From the NCBI GenBank assembly GCA_029263195.1, contig JAJCXX010000084.1, positions 62,001 through 126,000 of the forward strand: a stretch of DNA of 64,000 bases, given 5' to 3'. Shown piece by piece: positions 34,293 through 42,175 of the stretch; the stretch's first letter is position 1, and the number at the start of each line of letters is the position of its first letter. Made by a program: the position numbers and the translations under genes. The DNA is from Acidimicrobiales bacterium (lineage in GTDB: Bacteria; Actinomycetota; Acidimicrobiia; Acidimicrobiales; Aldehydirespiratoraceae). The notes under the pieces are model-generated. The model worked only from the letters and a program-made list of their open reading frames with translations. It ran no database searches and was not told the origin of the DNA.

Positions 34293-37200
34293 ATGTCCGA
34301 CCGATTCCATCCGATCTCGATGGAGCAACTCACCAACTGGGTTTTCGATGAGCTAGAGGCCAAGGAGGCGCTCTTTGGCGTGCCAGAGACGGCGTTCTTT
34401 GTGCCGAATGGGGAGCACCGTTATCGCACCGAGATGTACGGCGTCGAACTCGACACGCCGTTCGGAGTGGCGGCAGGTCCCCAGACTCAGATGGCGCAGA
34501 ACATCATCGTGTCGTGGCTGGTAGGTGCCCGTTTCATCGAGCTCAAGACCATCCAGACCCTCGACGAACTTGATGTGGCGAAGCCCTGCATCGACGTCCA
34601 GGACGAGGGTTACAACGTCGAGTGGTCCCAGGAGCTGAAGGTCTACGAGTCATTCGACGAATACCTGCGGGCGTGGGTACTCATCCATGCCTTGCACCAC
34701 AAGTTCGGTTGGCACGGCGACCTGCCGGGTCTGATCTTCAACATGAGCGTTGGCTACAACCTGGAAGGCATGTTGAAGCCCAACGTCCAGTGGTTCTTCA
34801 ACGCCATGGACGATGCCTCGGAGTATCTCCCGGCCTACATAGACATCGTGGCCGAGCGCTATCCCGAAGTGCGCGACATCGAGATTCCTTCGAAGATCTC
34901 CGACACCATCACTCTCTCCACTATGCACGGCTGTCCCCCCGACGAGATCGAGAAGATCTCCCTCTACCTGATCGAGGAGCGCGGTCTCCACACCTCGGTC
35001 AAATGCAATCCGACGCTGCTCGGAGCTGATCGCGTGCGGGCGATCCTCAACGATGACCTGAGCTTCAGCGACGTACCCGTGCCCGACGAGGCGTTCGGAC
35101 ACGACCTCATGTACGTCGACGCGGTGCCCATGTTGCACAACCTGCGCCGCGTCGCGGCGGGCCGCGGCCTTACGTTCGGTGTGAAGCTCAGCAACACGCT
35201 TGAAGTCAACAACTGGCGTGGCGTGTTCGAGGGCGACGACATGATGTACCTGTCGGGACGGGCCCTTCACGCCTTGACAACCAACCTCGCGTCGAAGCTC
35301 TCCGAGGAATACCGAGGCGACTTGCTGATGTCGTTCGCCGGGGGCGCCGACTGTTTCAACGTCGCCGATCTCATTCGATCGGGCATGAAGACCATCACCG
35401 TGTGCTCTGACTTGCTCAAGACCGGCGGCTATCTGCGCATGCTTCAGTACACGGAGAACCTCGATGCGGCGATGGACACCGTCGGAGCGGGTGATACCGC
35501 CGACTTCATCATGATGTCGGCGATGGCCCAGCCGAACTTCCACGAATTCCCGATGTCGCTCCGCCTGGCCGCCATCGGCGATAGCGGACTCGAGCTGCCA
35601 AGACACCTTTGTGATTCTCTACATCTGAAGCTGTCGGAGGCCACCGGCGAACGCCCCGTTCTTTTGGTCGTGGCCGATTGGGCCGCCGCCAACGGTTTCG
35701 ATGGTGAACGTGCCGAAGTCATCGTGCAGCTCACCCTCAAGACCATGGCCCGCCTCAACCTCCGTCAGAGCGCCGACGATGTCCGCTCGGACTGGCGCTA
35801 CCAGAAGCACTCTTTCCGAATGGACCGCTCCAAGACCGAGCGGGAGCTTCACTACTTCGACTGCATCGAGGCTCCCTGTGTCGATGAGTGCCCCGTCGAT
35901 CAGAACGTCCCCGAATACATGAACGCAGTCCGTGAAGGCGACTTCGCCGAAGCAGTCAGGATCACACGCCAGGACAATCCCGTCCCGGCCATTCTCGGCC
36001 GTGTGTGTGATCATCTTTGCGAAAACACCTGCATTCGTTCCCACCTCGACCAGCCGCTGGCGATCCGCCACATGAAGCGGTTCATCATGAGTCACGAGGT
36101 TCAGCCGGTCGTGCTCGGCCGGAAACCGGCCGAGGCAGGCAAGGTCGCCATCATCGGTGCCGGGCCGGCGGGCATAGCCGCGGCGCAAGAGCTTGGCTAC
36201 GCCGGGTTCGGTGTGACCATCTTCGAGGCTCATCCCTACTCAGGTGGAATGGTGGGCGGCGCCATCCCCTCATACCGACTGCCTCGCAGCGACATCGACA
36301 AGGACATGGCCGTCCTCGATGAGCTCGGCGTGGAGGTCCGCTACAGCCAGAAGGCCGGCGTCGATTTCACCATCGACGATCTGCGCAGCGACGGCTACAT
36401 CGCAGTGATGGTCGCGGTCGGTGCCCAGCTGGCGAAGAAGTTGGGACTACCAGGAGACGACGCCGACGGAGTGATCGACGGCATCACCTTCCTGCGGTCG
36501 GTCCGTGAAGGTGACCCAATGCCGATCGGGCCGAAGGTTGGCGTAATCGGCGCCGGCGACACCGCAATGGACTGCATCCGTTCGGCCCGCCGAGTGGGTG
36601 CCGGTGAGGTCAACCTCATCTACCGGCGAACGATCGATCAGATGCCTGCCGATCCCGAAGAGATCGTGGCCAGTGTCGAGGAGGGCATCAACATCGTCGA
36701 GTTGGCCAGCCCGGCAGGAGTGAACGTCAGCGACGGGCGGCTGGCAGGCATCGTCTGCACCCGCACCGAGTATCGAGGCGAGCGCGACGCTTCGGGCCGC
36801 AACATCCCGTTCGCCGTGCCCGACTCAGAATTCGAGATCGAACTCGACACGTTGATTCTTGCCATCAGCCAGCACTCGGTCCTCGACTTCTTTGCCGACG
36901 ATCAGCCCGAGCTCAACGACTGGGGCTACATCAAGGTCGATCCTCACACCTACGAGTCGTCGATTCCGGGTCTCTATGCCGGCGGTGATGTCGCTGCCGA
37001 CGGGCCCTCCTCGATCGTGAAGGCGGCTTCGGATGGCAAGGCGGTTGCCGCGGCGATCATCGCCAAGCACACATCGCCTGAGCCGACCGTCGTTGTCGAG
37101 GATCCCAGGTCGATCGATCTCCAAGGCCTGGTGGTCCGCCGGGCCCGTCGCGAGTATCGGGTCCCGATCCAGTTCAGTCCGCTCGACCAGCGTGATGGGT

Positions 37201-37862
37201 TCGAGGAGACCGTCCTCAACTTCACAGATGAAGAGGCGATGGCCGAGGCGGGTCGCTGTCTCGACTGTCACGACATCTGCAGCCTCTGTGTGGGCGTTTG
37301 CCCGAATATGGCCCTGATGACATATGAGATGAGCCCTTCAGCGGCCAAGCTCCCAACGCTGCAGTTCAGCGACGGGGCCCTGGCGGCCAGCGGCGACGTT
37401 GAGTTCAGGGTTGGTCAGGGGCTTCAGATAGCGGTGCTCACCGACTTCTGCAACGAGTGCGGAAACTGCGAAACCGTTTGTCCTACGTCGGGCACGCCCT
37501 ACCGCGACAAGCCTCGTCTTTTCCTCAACAGAGCCGATTTCGAGAGCGAGACCGATAACGCATTCATGTTGATGGGTGACTCTGCTGTCGAATGTCGCGT
37601 GGCCGGGGAGACTCATCGGGTGGATGTCAACGGCCAACTCGAATACAGCTCACCGACCTTCACCGCCACGCTCGACCGTCACACCATGGAATTGCTCGAC
37701 GCGTCACCCAACGGGGGAGCGACCGCGGAGGATGAATTTTCGCTCGAGCCGCTGGCCGTCATGCTGACGATCTCCGAGGGCGTCTCCGGCTCGCTGCCGC
37801 ACATCCCGGTGCATGCCGAAGCCGGCACCTTCGTCGAGCATCCCGGCTACGCGGAGGACTGA
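34293..37862 (+). CDS. ygfK: YgfK-like putative selenate reductase subunit / iron-sulfur flavoprotein
   Basis: A 1,189-residue multidomain oxidoreductase. Residues 1-480 form a dihydroorotate-dehydrogenase-like barrel (GVAAGPQTQMAQNIIVSWL, TLSTMHGCPPDEIEK, DLLKTGGYLRML). Cys clusters near 524 and 570 (CIEAPCVDECPVDQ, GRVCDHLCENTC) bind iron-sulfur as in the glutamate synthase small subunit. Dinucleotide folds follow (IIGAGPAGIAAAQ near 621, GVIGAGDTAMDCI near 750). C-terminal ferredoxin clusters are near 991 (CLDCHDICSLCVGVCP) and 1052 (CNECGNCETVCP). In E. coli it is encoded with ssnA and xdhD in the selenium-dependent molybdenum hydroxylase locus. Here only SsnA accompanies it. GGAGAGAAG precedes the ATG. 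Confidence 0.93.
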   Translation: MSDRFHPISMEQLTNWVFDELEAKEALFGVPETAFFVPNGEHRYRTEMYGVELDTPFGVAAGPQTQMAQNIIVSWLVGARFIELKTIQTLDELDVAKPCIDVQDEGYNVEWSQELKVYESFDEYLRAWVLIHALHHKFGWHGDLPGLIFNMSVGYNLEGMLKPNVQWFFNAMDDASEYLPAYIDIVAERYPEVRDIEIPSKISDTITLSTMHGCPPDEIEKISLYLIEERGLHTSVKCNPTLLGADRVRAILNDDLSFSDVPVPDEAFGHDLMYVDAVPMLHNLRRVAAGRGLTFGVKLSNTLEVNNWRGVFEGDDMMYLSGRALHALTTNLASKLSEEYRGDLLMSFAGGADCFNVADLIRSGMKTITVCSDLLKTGGYLRMLQYTENLDAAMDTVGAGDTADFIMMSAMAQPNFHEFPMSLRLAAIGDSGLELPRHLCDSLHLKLSEATGERPVLLVVADWAAANGFDGERAEVIVQLTLKTMARLNLRQSADDVRSDWRYQKHSFRMDRSKTERELHYFDCIEAPCVDECPVDQNVPEYMNAVREGDFAEAVRITRQDNPVPAILGRVCDHLCENTCIRSHLDQPLAIRHMKRFIMSHEVQPVVLGRKPAEAGKVAIIGAGPAGIAAAQELGYAGFGVTIFEAHPYSGGMVGGAIPSYRLPRSDIDKDMAVLDELGVEVRYSQKAGVDFTIDDLRSDGYIAVMVAVGAQLAKKLGLPGDDADGVIDGITFLRSVREGDPMPIGPKVGVIGAGDTAMDCIRSARRVGAGEVNLIYRRTIDQMPADPEEIVASVEEGINIVELASPAGVNVSDGRLAGIVCTRTEYRGERDASGRNIPFAVPDSEFEIELDTLILAISQHSVLDFFADDQPELNDWGYIKVDPHTYESSIPGLYAGGDVAADGPSSIVKAASDGKAVAAAIIAKHTSPEPTVVVEDPRSIDLQGLVVRRARREYRVPIQFSPLDQRDGFEETVLNFTDEEAMAEAGRCLDCHDICSLCVGVCPNMALMTYEMSPSAAKLPTLQFSDGALAASGDVEFRVGQGLQIAVLTDFCNECGNCETVCPTSGTPYRDKPRLFLNRADFESETDNAFMLMGDSAVECRVAGETHRVDVNGQLEYSSPTFTATLDRHTMELLDASPNGGATAEDEFSLEPLAVMLTISEGVSGSLPHIPVHAEAGTFVEHPGYAED

Positions 37863-37889
37863 CCGCCACCGGGTAGTCCATGGGCGGTC
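37861..37889 (+). terminator. Possible hairpin after the ygfK-like gene
   Basis: GACCGCC (37861-37867) pairs with GGCGGTC (37883-37889) across a 15-base loop, starting at the stop codon. There is no T-run, so termination by this hairpin is only a possibility. Confidence 0.3.
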
Positions 37890-37950
37890 GGCTCGAACCG
37901 CGATCTCCCCCAGTAGGTAGGCGGAGCTGGATTGAACCTACGCTCGCTTG

Positions 37951-39105
37951 ATGAAGCCGTTCTCGGTGGCGATGTGGGACTTTTCTTGGGCAACTCGGCG
38001 CTCGGGAAACGAGGCCGAGTACCGGGACTGGGAACGAGTTCTGGACGAACTGGCCGACCGAGGATACGACTGTGTTCGGATCGACGCCTTCCCTCACCTG
38101 ATCGGGTCCGGCCCGGCAGACTCACCGGTAACGACATCTGTGATCGGGCCCCAACGAAAGCGCTTCATGTGGGGCAATCACATCGCGGTCGAAATTCGGC
38201 CTCGACATGACTTGCTCGGATTCGTAACCGCCTGCGCCGATCGCGGGATCGGCGTGGCCCTGTCGTCTTGGTTCATACCCGACGCATCCGATCGACGACG
38301 TGAGGTCGTAACCCCCGACGACTTCGTACGAGTTTGGGATGAGACCTTGAGATGTCTCGCCGAAGCTGACCTGCTCGACTCCGTCGTATGGGTCGACCTG
38401 TGCAACGAGTTTCCGCTCGACGTTTGGGCCCCGGGCGCGGCCCGTCAGATCTTCGGTCATGCGTTTCGCAGACCGGTCGGGGTTGCTCTTCGAGGTCTAC
38501 CTTGGCGTGAGATATGGGCGCAGCGAACCCAGCAGTACCTCACAGACGCGGTGGGCGAACTCAAGGAGCGCTGGCCGGGGATGCGATTCTGCTACTCGTA
38601 CCATGGGTTGGTCGGTGGGCAGCTACGACGGCTGGATTCGTCGGCCTTCGACGTGGCGGAGGTGCACTGTTGGCTGACCGACGGCGCCCTGTGGAATCTC
38701 TGGAGCCTTCAGGTACTGCCTCTCCTGGAGGTGCCTATGGGCGCAAAGCTGCACGCGTGGAGGATGGCTGCAGTCTCGCGGCGCAGGATAGAGCGGTGGG
38801 TCGATTCGACCCTGGATCCGGTCATGCGCGAATGGGCGAGTTGGGCATCGGTGGAGTCGCTTCCGCTCATCACCAGCGAGGGCTGGGGCCCGACCAATTA
38901 CGTCGATCAGACTGCTATCGATGCGGAGTGGCGGTGGATTCGCGATGTGTCGGAGCTGGCCGTCGAGCGGGCCATCGACCTGGGTTGGATCGGGATCTGC
39001 ACCAACAACTTCTGCCAGCCCCACCACCGCGGAATGTGGACGGAAGTCGGGTGGCACCGCGAATTGACCGACGAAATTCGCCGGGCCGGGACTCGTCGGT
39101 CATAG
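37951..39105 (+). CDS. Cellulase-like (GH5-type) TIM-barrel protein
   Basis: A 384-residue protein with a glycoside-hydrolase-like TIM barrel: VLDELADRGYDCVRIDAFP at the first strand, VVWVDLCNEFPLDVW with the candidate acid/base Glu at strand 4, and LPLITSEGWGPTNYVD with the candidate nucleophile Glu at strand 7. Trp and Tyr residues line the would-be cleft. There is no signal peptide, so it acts inside the cell if at all. It fits the bacterial cellulase-like family rather than true secreted GH5 enzymes. The ATG at 37951 is preferred over a preceding TTG. Substrate unknown. Confidence 0.75.
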   Translation: MKPFSVAMWDFSWATRRSGNEAEYRDWERVLDELADRGYDCVRIDAFPHLIGSGPADSPVTTSVIGPQRKRFMWGNHIAVEIRPRHDLLGFVTACADRGIGVALSSWFIPDASDRRREVVTPDDFVRVWDETLRCLAEADLLDSVVWVDLCNEFPLDVWAPGAARQIFGHAFRRPVGVALRGLPWREIWAQRTQQYLTDAVGELKERWPGMRFCYSYHGLVGGQLRRLDSSAFDVAEVHCWLTDGALWNLWSLQVLPLLEVPMGAKLHAWRMAAVSRRRIERWVDSTLDPVMREWASWASVESLPLITSEGWGPTNYVDQTAIDAEWRWIRDVSELAVERAIDLGWIGICTNNFCQPHHRGMWTEVGWHRELTDEIRRAGTRRS

Positions 39106-39114
39106 CCCCTCTGT

Positions 39115-39147
39115 GGCCTCTGGGATGGTTCGGTTGGCGCCGTGGCG
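39115..39147 (+). repeat. Dispersed 33-base repeat, copy 1
   Basis: A 33-base segment beginning GGCCTC and ending GGCGCCGTGGCG matches 41497-41529 at 31 of 33 positions in the same orientation. Here it lies between genes; the second copy is inside the 3' part of the HD-domain gene. The copies read on the minus strand give RHGANR-x-IPEA, so this may be a broken piece of a duplicated gene end or a small dispersed element. Confidence 0.6.
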
Positions 39148-39186
39148 CGATCTTCGCATGGCGGCGGGCTGTGCAAGACTTGGGCT

Positions 39187-40566
39187 ATGCGGATTTCGGC
39201 GGTGGTTGTTGCGGTGACTCTCTTGGCGACCGCCTGTGGTGGCGAGGGCACCGACCTCACGACCGAGCCGAGCGACAACACCACATCCGTGCCACCGACC
39301 ACGGTCGCCCCGCCGGCCATCTCGCCGACCGCCCCGGCGGATCTCGCGATCCAGCTCTGCGACAACATCGAAATTCCCGTGCCATCGGTGATCGGAACGC
39401 TGAGCGGAGCTGAGAACATGCCATGGGAGCTCAACGGTGTGCTGAGCACCTACGTCGTTGAACACCCCGACACCTACGGGGGTAGATGGATCGATCGAGA
39501 GTACGGCGGCACGGTCGTGCTCGCCTTCACCGACGAACCAGGCCCCCATCTGGAGGAGATTCTCGGGCGTCGGCCGAGCGAAACCGATATCGCCGCGATC
39601 GAACCCCGCCCACCAATCACCGTCGACTGGACAGTCGGCGAGTCGGGCTACGCGGTTGATGTCGTGCAGGTCACCCACACCGAGACCGACCTGCGCGCCC
39701 TCCAGGACGAGGCTGTTCAGGCCCTGTTCGGACGCGACGACGTCGCTGTGGTCGGGATGGGAGCCAGCAGCTCACTCAACCGAACGACCCTCGACATGAT
39801 CCGGCCGACACCGGCGCAACTCAAGGTCATCGCCTCTGAGTTCCCCGACCGTGCCGACATGTTCTGTCTGCGCGGCAGCCTGTGGGACGAGTCGATGGCG
39901 CCGCCCTCAGTCGATGAGCCGCTTACGGTGATGGCCGATGGGAACGACGATCCCCTCGTCACGTGTGGAGAGACAGAGTCGTTCGTGCTGTCGGTACTCG
40001 ATGGTCCGCCCGACGTGGATCCCGCGTCCGACGACCCCCTCGTTGTCGCCCTGCTCACGTCGGTACCGGTAGGCGTCCCCGTCCCCCAGGCGGGTTGGCG
40101 CACGCTTCACCGCGACGACGAGACCGCTCTGTTCGGTCACTTCGAGGATCCCGCCGGCGCCTTGCTGCACTCGTTCGAAAACACTATGGCTGGATGGTCG
40201 CTTCGCGGTACGCGCGGCTGCTCGCTGAGCCTGGCGCTGCCGGACGGGGTCGGCCTCATGAACGTCGGACTCGATCCCGAGCATCCGATTGATCCGGACT
40301 CGGTGACGCTGCATTTGCTGGTGTCCCAATCAGCGTGCTCGAGTGGCGCCAGCGGCGTCGAGAACATGCGACCGCCGGAGGTCATCGAGTCCGCCACGGA
40401 GGTCCGTATCGCGATCGCCGTCCTATTGCCGGAAGGAAACCAAACCTGTCAGGGCAACCCAACGGCGCCGATCACCGTCGAGCTTCAGTCGCCCATCGGC
40501 GACCGCTCACTTCTCGATGGCATGAGCGTCCCGCCCGAACTGCTCGAGAATTGGGATGGCTTCTGA
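39187..40566 (+). CDS. Large secreted lipoprotein of unknown function
   Basis: A 459-residue lipoprotein with signal peptide MRISAVVVAVTLLATACGG (lipobox TACG around Cys17), a Thr/Pro linker to about residue 50, and a long extracellular part that may hold two similar domains (one begins LAIQLCDNIEIPVPSV, the other DDPLVTCGETESFVLSVL). It has several Cys and no motif I recognise. The ATG at 39187 is taken because it opens the signal peptide; a GTG at 39142 is unlikely. It follows the repeat copy at 39115-39147 and stands alone on its strand. Confidence 0.7.
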   Translation: MRISAVVVAVTLLATACGGEGTDLTTEPSDNTTSVPPTTVAPPAISPTAPADLAIQLCDNIEIPVPSVIGTLSGAENMPWELNGVLSTYVVEHPDTYGGRWIDREYGGTVVLAFTDEPGPHLEEILGRRPSETDIAAIEPRPPITVDWTVGESGYAVDVVQVTHTETDLRALQDEAVQALFGRDDVAVVGMGASSSLNRTTLDMIRPTPAQLKVIASEFPDRADMFCLRGSLWDESMAPPSVDEPLTVMADGNDDPLVTCGETESFVLSVLDGPPDVDPASDDPLVVALLTSVPVGVPVPQAGWRTLHRDDETALFGHFEDPAGALLHSFENTMAGWSLRGTRGCSLSLALPDGVGLMNVGLDPEHPIDPDSVTLHLLVSQSACSSGASGVENMRPPEVIESATEVRIAIAVLLPEGNQTCQGNPTAPITVELQSPIGDRSLLDGMSVPPELLENWDGF

Positions 40567-40598
40567 GCTCATGGGGCTCGGTCATACACTTCCGGCTC

Positions 40599-41384
40599 CT
40601 ACGCCCAGATGACCGAAGTCTCGACGCTCCCGTCGTCTCGGAGCTCGACCAGGCGAGCACCGGATTGTGTGGCTGTTGAGTTGTTCTCCTGCATAGGGTG
40701 CACGTGACGAAGCTGAAGACAGGTTGAAGGGGAGAGTAGATACTTCACTCCACGTCGCTCGATCTCATCGGCGGTGTGGAGGTGGCCCGACATCACCGCT
40801 GAGACGTTGGGGTGGCGATCGATGATCTCCAGGAACTGCCAAGCATTGAAGGTACGGCAATCACTGTCTGGGCAGGGTGACAGCGGCGGGTGGTGAACCC
40901 CGATGAGGATCGAGTGGTCGCAGTCGAGCGCAGCTTCGAGTTCTTCCAACGTGGCATCGGTGAAGCTGCCGCCTTGGGTGCCGTGAGTGGAGGAGTTCAC
41001 CACCAGCACACGCCATCCACCGAGATCTCTGAACCCAACGTTGGTGGCTACGCGGTCGCCGAACACCGACTTCATGAGTTCGACCCCGTCGTGGTTCCCC
41101 GGCGTGGCGAATATGGGAGCGTCGAATCTCTCGAAGAGGGCCAGGGCGTCCATATAGGCGTCCTCTGCCGGAATGTCGACGATGTCACCGGTATGCACGA
41201 CGAGATCGATGCCGCCGACAGCGTCGACGAACTCTTTGGTCGCATTGACGACGAGTGCTGCGCTTTCGTCGGTGGTCGTGCCGTTGAGGAAGTGGACGGC
41301 ATCGGCGAAACACTTCGGTGGAAACTCCGGCACTGCGTTGGGACGAATGTGAGTGTCGGTGATCTGTACGACTCGAATGGTCAT
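40599..41384 (-). CDS. Metallophosphoesterase of the CpdA (cyclic-nucleotide phosphodiesterase) type
   Basis: A 261-residue calcineurin-like phosphoesterase with all metal motifs: QITDTHIRP (Asp10, His12), VVHTGDIVD, TPGNHDGVE, VHHPP and MSGHLHTAD. This set and the length match class III cyclic nucleotide phosphodiesterases, which hydrolyse cAMP or related esters, though many members act on other phosphodiesters. It starts seven bases after the HD-domain gene, so the pair is an operon. No cyclase is in the window to support a cAMP role. Confidence 0.87.
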   Translation of the reverse strand: MTIRVVQITDTHIRPNAVPEFPPKCFADAVHFLNGTTTDESAALVVNATKEFVDAVGGIDLVVHTGDIVDIPAEDAYMDALALFERFDAPIFATPGNHDGVELMKSVFGDRVATNVGFRDLGGWRVLVVNSSTHGTQGGSFTDATLEELEAALDCDHSILIGVHHPPLSPCPDSDCRTFNAWQFLEIIDRHPNVSAVMSGHLHTADEIERRGVKYLLSPSTCLQLRHVHPMQENNSTATQSGARLVELRDDGSVETSVIWA

Positions 41385-41391
41385 GGCGAGG

Positions 41392-42129
41392 TCACTGGTA
41401 CTTTCGGGTGGGGGAGACGGCTATCAGGAGCGGAAACCCGCAACGTCTGAGCAAGGCGAAGCGTCCCCGGGGCACGGCCCGGGCTTCCCTGCGTATGGCC
41501 TCGGGGATGGATCGGTTGGCGCCGTGGCGGGGATGGCGATCATGGATCGCCTGGAGTTGTTCCTTCGGGATCACCCGCGATCGCAATCCGGTGAGGTCGG
41601 CGAGCGCGCCAGTCTGCACGTAGTAGCCCAGAGGATTGGTGTCGGGACGTAATCCTGGAGTGGCGTGCGCGACCACCGCGTCGGAGATGACGGTCGCTTG
41701 GGTGGGGTCAACGGCGTCGGTGCACGCTCTTCGTATGACCTCGGCGGAACGAATAGTGAAGTCCTCACCGACGACGCTGGACATCAGACCCGAGTCGTGG
41801 AGAAGGGCGGCGGCGTACAACAACTCGGGATCGACTGCCACACCGTCGAGTTGGCTGAAACAGGCCCCGAAGATCCATGTGCGGTATCCGTGTCCGATTA
41901 AGGCGGGGGACTGCTCATCGGCGCACTCCTCGACCTGACGAGCGAACTTCGAGTCTGGGGCAACGGGATCAGGAACCGCGGCGTTGGTGGTCCGATGGGG
42001 CGGCAGGCGATCGGCGATGTAGCTCACCACACTTCCGGCGATCGGTCGAAGCATCGCAAGTCGCTCCGTACGGCTCAGGTCTCCGCCGGTGCGGGTGGCC
42101 CAGTCGATCGACACCAATGGTTGGCTCAC
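41392..42129 (-). CDS. HD-domain phosphohydrolase-like protein
   Basis: A 245-residue protein with an HD-type metal site: first His in GHGYRTWIFGACF, the HD pair in LLYAAALLHDSGLMS, and later Asp and His in VISDAVVAHATPG. The pattern matches the group that includes cyanamide hydratase-like and nucleoside phosphohydrolase-like proteins; the substrate is unclear. The C-terminal tail carries the RHPRHGANRSIPEA segment duplicated at 39115. GTG 42129 is preceded at six bases by TACGCT, pointing to a leaderless transcript. It is followed by the phosphoesterase gene in the same operon. Confidence 0.78.
   Translation of the reverse strand: MSQPLVSIDWATRTGGDLSRTERLAMLRPIAGSVVSYIADRLPPHRTTNAAVPDPVAPDSKFARQVEECADEQSPALIGHGYRTWIFGACFSQLDGVAVDPELLYAAALLHDSGLMSSVVGEDFTIRSAEVIRRACTDAVDPTQATVISDAVVAHATPGLRPDTNPLGYYVQTGALADLTGLRSRVIPKEQLQAIHDRHPRHGANRSIPEAIRREARAVPRGRFALLRRCGFPLLIAVSPTRKYQ
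41497..41529 (+). repeat. Dispersed 33-base repeat, copy 2
   Basis: Second copy of the repeat at 39115-39147, with two mismatches. It lies within the 3' coding part of the HD-domain gene (minus strand) and encodes the RHGANRSIPEA stretch there. Confidence 0.6.
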
Positions 42130-42135
42130 AGCGAC

Positions 42136-42141
42136 AGCGTA
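42136..42141 (-). promoter_or_regulatory. -10 box of a probable leaderless transcript (HD-domain gene)
   Basis: On the minus strand TACGCT lies six bases before the GTG at 42129. The same hexamer precedes the starts at 10470 and 44624. Confidence 0.5.
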
Positions 42142-42175
42142 TTACTCGGCGTTCACATCTTGTTGCCGATAGCGG

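Noticed and set aside
34650-35606. Minus-strand frame of 318 codons inside the ygfK-like gene
   Set aside because: Antisense to a clearly conserved protein; no recognisable motif.
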